This document shows, piece by piece, positions 60,210 to 64,000 of a DNA stretch of 64,000 nt. The translations under genes were made by a program, and so were the position numbers. The notes under the pieces are model-generated. The model did not search any database and was not told where the DNA came from. It worked only from the letters and a program-made list of their open reading frames with translations. The stretch is from Bradyrhizobium erythrophlei. GTDB taxonomy: Bacteria > Pseudomonadota > Alphaproteobacteria > Rhizobiales > Xanthobacteraceae. The stretch is from the NCBI RefSeq assembly GCF_900129425.1, contig NZ_LT670817.1, positions 2,604,001 to 2,668,000 on the forward strand. Reading direction: 5' to 3'. Every line of letters starts with the position of its first letter. Positions within the stretch are counted from its first letter, which is position 1.

Positions 60210-60674
60210 GTCCAGCCCCTTCTGAAAAAATATTCTGTTTTTCCGAAGACCCAAATCACTTGTATATCCACCGCCGTCCCGTTCCAACAGAGGGGCGTTT
60301 CGCGAACGTCACAAACGCGGAGCGGGATGCGGTGGACGCGGGCTGTGCTTCTGACGAGAGCATGGACTTGCGGACGGCGAAGTCGTGTGGTCCTGACGCC
60401 TCGACGCTGGCGTCAAGCTGGCGGAGTTTTTCGCCAGTGACGGTGTCAACAAGCCGATCACCGGGGAGAGCACGTATAAGCCGTAAACCATTGCGCGGGG
60501 AATGTCGGATTGCCTCCGCTGAACCTGTATGCTCGTGTGCGCCTTCCTTTATGCATTTTGCACGCGAGACCGCGGGTGCAGCGCGCACCGGACATTCCCC
60601 GCTCCCTCTGATTAGAGAGGGCGGAACATTGGTGGCAAACCTCGCGCGAAACATGCGGCGAGACCGCGAAGCCG
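60210..60674. repeat. Long dispersed repeat, copy A2
   Basis: Second copy of the 23818-24287 element, in the same orientation, with many shared blocks, several indels and no conserved reading frame. A perfect 12-base-pair stem GCGGGGAATGTC (60495-60506) / GACATTCCCCGC (60591-60602) lies in the same place as the stem of copy A1. The 728-base gap 60013-60740 contains this repeat and, before it, nothing I can identify. Confidence 0.8.
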
Positions 60675-60740
60675 TGCCGGCGAAACAGACAGGCGGCTTC
60701 GCCGTCCCGCCAAAAGGGGAAGGGACGGTCTTTTGACGGT

Positions 60741-62363
60741 TTACCGCGAATCCTCGAGGATCATCGAGGCGCCCTTTTCGGCGATCATCGCGGTCGGCGT
60801 GTTGGTATTGCCCGAGGTAATCGTCGGCATCACAGAGGCGTCGGCGACGCGAAGCCCGGCAATGCCGTGAAGGCGCAGCCGCTCGTCGACCACGGCCATG
60901 GGATCGCTGGCCGTACCCATCTTCGCGGTTCCGACGGGGTGAAAGATCGTGGTGCCGATATCGCCGGCGGCTTTCGCCAGCGACGCGTCGTCATCGCCGA
61001 CCGCGGGGCCCGGCAGGAATTCCTCGGGGTGATAGGGCGCAAGCGCCGGCTGCCGCATCAGCCGCCGCGTGGTGCGGATGGCGTCGGCGGCAACCTCGCG
61101 GTCTTCGGCGGTCGACAGGTAATTCGGCGCGATCGCGGGCGCCTGGTCTGGTTCCCGCGAGCGAATCCGCACGGTGCCGCGCGAGGTCGGCTGCAGGTTG
61201 CAGGCGCTCACCGTGATCGCGGGAAAACGATGCAGGGGATCGCCGAACTTGTCGAGCGACAGCGGCTGCACGTGGAACTGGATGTTGGCGCGATCGCGAC
61301 GCGGATCCGACCGCGTGAAGATGCCGAGCTGCGACGGCGCCATGGTCAGCGGCCCGCGGCGGCGGAACGCATAGTCGAGCCCCATCAGGCTACGCCTTGC
61401 CAGCGAATAATAGGTCTCGTTGAGGGTGCGAACGCCCGCGACCTTGTAGATCGCGCGCTGCTGCAGATGATCCTGCAGATTGCGCCCGACCCCTTGGCGG
61501 TCGAGCACGGTCTCGATACCCAGCGGCGCCAGCCAGTCCGCCGGCCCGATGCCGGAGCGGTGCAGCACCTGCGTCGATCCGATCGAGCCGGCGCACAGGA
61601 TCACTTCGCCCGCGGCGCGCGCGCCCATCATTTCGCCATCCTGAATGAAGCGCACCCCGGCGGCGCGGCCCTGCTCGAAGACCAGCCGGTCGACCAGCAC
61701 GTTTTTTTCGAGACGCAGATTGGGACGCTTGAGCACCGGCTTCAGAAAACCCCGCGCCGAAGACCAGCGGCGGCCGCGCTTCTGGTTGACGTGGAAATAG
61801 CCGACGCCTTCGTTATCGCCGGTGTTGAAATCCGGAATTCGGGGGATACCCATCTCCTCGGCCGCGTCGCCGACCGCGTCGAGAATGTCCCAGGACAGCC
61901 GCGCCGCCTCGATCCGCCAGCCGCCGCCGGTGCCGTGATGCTCGCTGTCGCCGAGAAAATGATCCTCCAATCTCCGGAACGCCGGCTTGACGTCGTCCCA
62001 GCCCCAGCCGGCGAGGCCGAGTTGACGCCAGTGATCGTAGTCGGCGGCCTGTCCGCGCATCGAGATCATGGCGTTGATGGCGGACGAGCCGCCGATCACC
62101 TTGCCGCGGGGATAGGCCAGCGAGCGGCCGTTGAGGCCGGCTTCGGGCTCGGTGCGGAACATCCAGTCCGAGCGCGGATTGCCGATCGCGAAGAGATAGC
62201 CGACCGGGATGTGAAACCAGATCCAGTTGTCGTTGCCGCCGGCTTCCAGCAGCAGCACGCGGTTTTTGGGATCGGCCGACAGCCGGTTGGCGACGATGCA
62301 GCCGGCGGTACCCGCGCCGACCACGATATAGTCGAAATCACCTTCAAACCGCGTTGTCATCAT
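60741..62363 (-). CDS. GMC-family FAD oxidoreductase (choline dehydrogenase-like)
   Basis: A 540-residue GMC oxidoreductase. FAD-binding GAGTAGCIVANRLS near the N-terminus, GMC signature 1 region YPRGKVIGGSSAINAMISMRG, signature 2 GEVILCAGSIGSTQVLHRSGIGP, and the C-terminal HPVGTAKMG with catalytic His, then NTNTPTAMIAEKGA. It oxidises a primary alcohol; choline, polyethylene glycol or another alcohol cannot be told apart. Two adjacent ATGs (62363, 62360) fit the start; the frame continues upstream into a palindromic repeat, which is not credible as coding. Confidence 0.9.
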   Translation of the reverse strand: MMTTRFEGDFDYIVVGAGTAGCIVANRLSADPKNRVLLLEAGGNDNWIWFHIPVGYLFAIGNPRSDWMFRTEPEAGLNGRSLAYPRGKVIGGSSAINAMISMRGQAADYDHWRQLGLAGWGWDDVKPAFRRLEDHFLGDSEHHGTGGGWRIEAARLSWDILDAVGDAAEEMGIPRIPDFNTGDNEGVGYFHVNQKRGRRWSSARGFLKPVLKRPNLRLEKNVLVDRLVFEQGRAAGVRFIQDGEMMGARAAGEVILCAGSIGSTQVLHRSGIGPADWLAPLGIETVLDRQGVGRNLQDHLQQRAIYKVAGVRTLNETYYSLARRSLMGLDYAFRRRGPLTMAPSQLGIFTRSDPRRDRANIQFHVQPLSLDKFGDPLHRFPAITVSACNLQPTSRGTVRIRSREPDQAPAIAPNYLSTAEDREVAADAIRTTRRLMRQPALAPYHPEEFLPGPAVGDDDASLAKAAGDIGTTIFHPVGTAKMGTASDPMAVVDERLRLHGIAGLRVADASVMPTITSGNTNTPTAMIAEKGASMILEDSR

Positions 62364-62392
62364 TGAATTGCGTACCGCCCAGAATCGTTTCG

Positions 62393-62489
62393 CCGTCATG
62401 CCCGGGATTGTCCCGGGCCTCCACGTCTTTTTTCCGGCTTCCAATACCAGATTTGGACGTCGATGGCCGGAACAAGCCGGTCATGACGG
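62393..62489. repeat. Intergenic palindromic repeat, copy 9
   Basis: CCGTCATGCCCGGGATTGTC and GGAACAAGCCGGTCATGACGG arms with inner CCACGTCTT / GGACGTCGATGG, the same design as the 1490-1581 element. It lies in the divergent gap between the GMC and M20 genes. Confidence 0.75.
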
Positions 62490-62567
62490 TTTTCATGCCA
62501 TGTTGGGCGGATCGCCGCTTGCGTGCTAGACAGGGCAAACACTCAAACCCCCAGACCGAGACCCCCC

Positions 62568-63740
62568 ATGCCCATCGTCAACCGCGTCGCCGATCTGCAA
62601 CCCGACATCCAAGCCTGGCGCCGGGATATCCACCAACATCCCGAATTGCTCTACGACGTGCATCGCACTGCGGCATTCGTGGCTGACCGGCTGCGGGAAT
62701 TCGGCTGCGACGAAGTGGCGACCGGCCTCGGCCGTACCGGGGTTGTCGGCGTCATCAAGGGCCGCAAGCCGGCCAGCGCGGGCGATATCAGGGTGATCGG
62801 GCTTCGCGCCGATATGGATGCGCTGCCGATCGAGGAGGACACCAATCTCGCTTACGCCTCGAAGACGCCGGGCAAGATGCACGCCTGCGGCCATGACGGC
62901 CACACCGCGATGCTGCTCGGCGCGGCCCGCTATCTCGCGGAGACCCGGAATTTCGCCGGCGACGCGGTGGTGATCTTTCAGCCGGCGGAGGAGGGCGGCG
63001 CCGGCGCCGCCGCGATGATCAAGGACGGGCTGATGGACCGCTTTGCCATCGATCAGGTCTACGGCATGCACAATGGCCCGGGAATTCCGGTCGGCTCGTT
63101 CGCGATCCGGACCGGTCCGATCATGGCCGCGACTGACGCCATCGACATCCGGATCGAGGGGCTCGGCGGCCACGCGGCGCGCCCGCACAAATGCATCGAT
63201 TCGGTTCTGGTCGGCGCCCAGCTGATCACGGCTTTGCAGTCGATCGTGTCGCGCAGCGTCGATCCCTTGGAATCGGCTGTTATTTCGATGTGCGAATTCC
63301 ACGCCGGCAACGCCCGCAACGTGATTCCGCAGACTGCGGAACTGAAGGGCACCGTGCGCACCCTGACGGCGGAAGTGCGGGAACTGATCGAGAAGCGGGT
63401 GCGCGAGGTCGTCGCAGGCGTCGCGCAGATGACGGGCGCCCGGATCGACCTCACTTACGAACGCGGCTATCCCGTGGTGGTCAACCCCGCCGCCCAGACC
63501 GAGGCTGCGACCCAGGCGGCCAGGGAAATTGCCGGCGACGCCAACGTGCACGAGATGCCGCCGCTGATGGGCGCGGAGGATTTCGCCTACATGCTGGAGG
63601 CGCGTCCGGGCGCGTTCATCTTCTGCGGCAACGGCAACAGCGCAGGGCTGCATCATCCCGCCTACAATTTCAACGACGAGGCGATCGTGTTCGGCACCTC
63701 GTACTGGATCAAGCTGGTCGAGAACACGCTGGCGGCGTGA
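62568..63740 (+). CDS. M20-family amidohydrolase
   Basis: A 390-residue M20D metallopeptidase-like hydrolase, of the kind annotated as hippurate hydrolase or N-acyl-amino-acid amidohydrolase. Metal-site motifs: RADMDALPI, MHACGHDGHTAMLLGAARYLAE, FQPAEEGGAGA, VYGMHNGPG, the dimerisation domain starting IRIEGLGGHAARPH, and the C-terminal MGAEDFAYML and HHPAYNFNDEAI. The ATG at 62568 gives the normal N-terminus (IVNRVADLQPDIQAWRRDIHQHPEL). It is followed by a strong terminator. Confidence 0.93.
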   Translation: MPIVNRVADLQPDIQAWRRDIHQHPELLYDVHRTAAFVADRLREFGCDEVATGLGRTGVVGVIKGRKPASAGDIRVIGLRADMDALPIEEDTNLAYASKTPGKMHACGHDGHTAMLLGAARYLAETRNFAGDAVVIFQPAEEGGAGAAAMIKDGLMDRFAIDQVYGMHNGPGIPVGSFAIRTGPIMAATDAIDIRIEGLGGHAARPHKCIDSVLVGAQLITALQSIVSRSVDPLESAVISMCEFHAGNARNVIPQTAELKGTVRTLTAEVRELIEKRVREVVAGVAQMTGARIDLTYERGYPVVVNPAAQTEAATQAAREIAGDANVHEMPPLMGAEDFAYMLEARPGAFIFCGNGNSAGLHHPAYNFNDEAIVFGTSYWIKLVENTLAA

Positions 63741-63751
63741 GCCGTTCGTAA

Positions 63752-63787
63752 AAGGCCCGCGCGGATGTGGCGCGGGCCTTGCGTTTT
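63752..63787 (+). terminator. Intrinsic terminator of the M20 gene
   Basis: AAGGCCCGCGC and GCGCGGGCCTT form a perfect 11-base-pair stem with a short loop, followed by GCGTTTT, starting 11 bases after the stop codon. It also separates this gene from the convergent phosphate permease gene. Confidence 0.85.
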
Positions 63788-63804
63788 CCGATGGGGAGAC
63801 GGAC

Positions 63805-64000
63805 CTACAGCAGCCTGGAGAAGATCAGATACAGGGTGCCCGAAACGATCATCGCCGCCGGCAATGTCAGCACCCAGGCCAGTGCGATGTTGCGGATCGT
63901 CGACCATTGCAGCCCGGATCCGCTGGCCGACATGGTACCGGCGATACCGGACGAGAGCACGTGGGTGGTGGACACCGGCAGCCCGTATCCGTCGGCCGCC
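63805..64000 (-). CDS. PiT-family inorganic phosphate transporter, C-terminal part
   Basis: The minus strand reads 64 codons of a PiT permease end before a TAG stop: GLPVSTTHVLSSGIAGTM (the PiT signature repeat), LQWSTIRNIALAWVLTLPAA and a last membrane helix ending IFSRLL. The rest lies beyond the window. These are low-affinity symporters of phosphate, often as a metal complex. Confidence 0.9.
   Translation of the reverse strand, partial: AADGYGLPVSTTHVLSSGIAGTMSASGSGLQWSTIRNIALAWVLTLPAAMIVSGTLYLIFSRLL

Noticed and set aside
60260..60736. Open frames inside long repeat A2 (and A1)
   Set aside because: The two copies have indels that break frames relative to each other, so coding is not conserved; they are treated as non-coding repeats.
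1..64000. tRNA, rRNA or CRISPR loci
   Set aside because: I looked for cloverleaf-like and CCA-ended genes, rRNA signature blocks and regularly spaced repeats and saw none; a covariance search was not possible.

Overview
This is a GC-rich, densely coded chromosomal window from an alphaproteobacterium, almost certainly Bradyrhizobium or a close relative in the Nitrobacteraceae. The evidence is a 2-methylhopanoid gene set (hpnP, hpnCDE, shc, hpnG, hpnH, hpnN, hpnO), several livKHMGF-type transport genes, and many intergenic palindromic repeats of the kind typical of Bradyrhizobium. I saw no rRNA, tRNA or CRISPR array.

Layout. (1) 1-3.6 kb: tail of an AtuA-family gene, its small split-off partner, an amidase and a DUF2848 protein, all read rightward, probably an uncharacterised catabolic operon. 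(2) 3.8-5.2 kb: a 2-oxoglutarate/Fe(II) oxygenase followed by alkB. (3) 5.4-13.7 kb: a leftward homoprotocatechuate meta-cleavage operon (hpaH, hpaF, hpaE, hpaD, an orphan ModA-like binding protein, a fumarylacetoacetase-family gene that may serve as hpaG, and a ThDP enzyme) opposed by its MarR-type regulator hpaR. (4) 13.9-22.1 kb: a rightward ABC importer with a LivM-LivG fusion, then an Ldh-family dehydrogenase, an HpaI-type aldolase and a UxaA-type dehydratase. (5) 22.4-24.6 kb: a cytochrome P450, a possible IclR remnant and a long non-coding repeat. (6) 24.6-32.5 kb: a tight operon of two transglutaminase-like proteins flanking an ATP-grasp/alpha-E fusion, plus a flavoprotein.

(7) 32.7-39.0 kb: a small membrane peptide, a chemoreceptor, and eutB-hpnP-eutC, in which the hopanoid C-2 methylase sits between the two subunits of ethanolamine ammonia-lyase. 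(8) 39.2-56.0 kb: an RND/MMPL exporter, a secreted hypothetical protein, then the hopanoid cluster. There hpnC-hpnD-hpnE make squalene, shc cyclises it, hpnH and hpnG add and trim the adenosyl side chain, hpnO aminates it, hpnN exports hopanoids, and ispH supplies isoprenoid precursors. Two pairs of opposed genes in this cluster overlap at their 3' ends. (9) 56-60.7 kb: an accessory patch with a membrane-anchored hypothetical protein, a truncated small ORF, an IS110-family element inserted exactly inside a palindromic repeat, a DUF2336 gene and the second copy of the long repeat. (10) 60.7-64 kb: a GMC oxidoreductase, an M20 amidohydrolase with a clear terminator, and the 3' end of a phosphate permease gene.

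The observations I rate highest are the IS110 insertion with a reconstructable empty site and a long 3' non-coding end (a candidate bridge-RNA locus), the cobalamin-linked eutB-hpnP-eutC arrangement, the transglutaminase/ATP-grasp operon, and the two diverged copies of a long repeat that both keep a paired stem.
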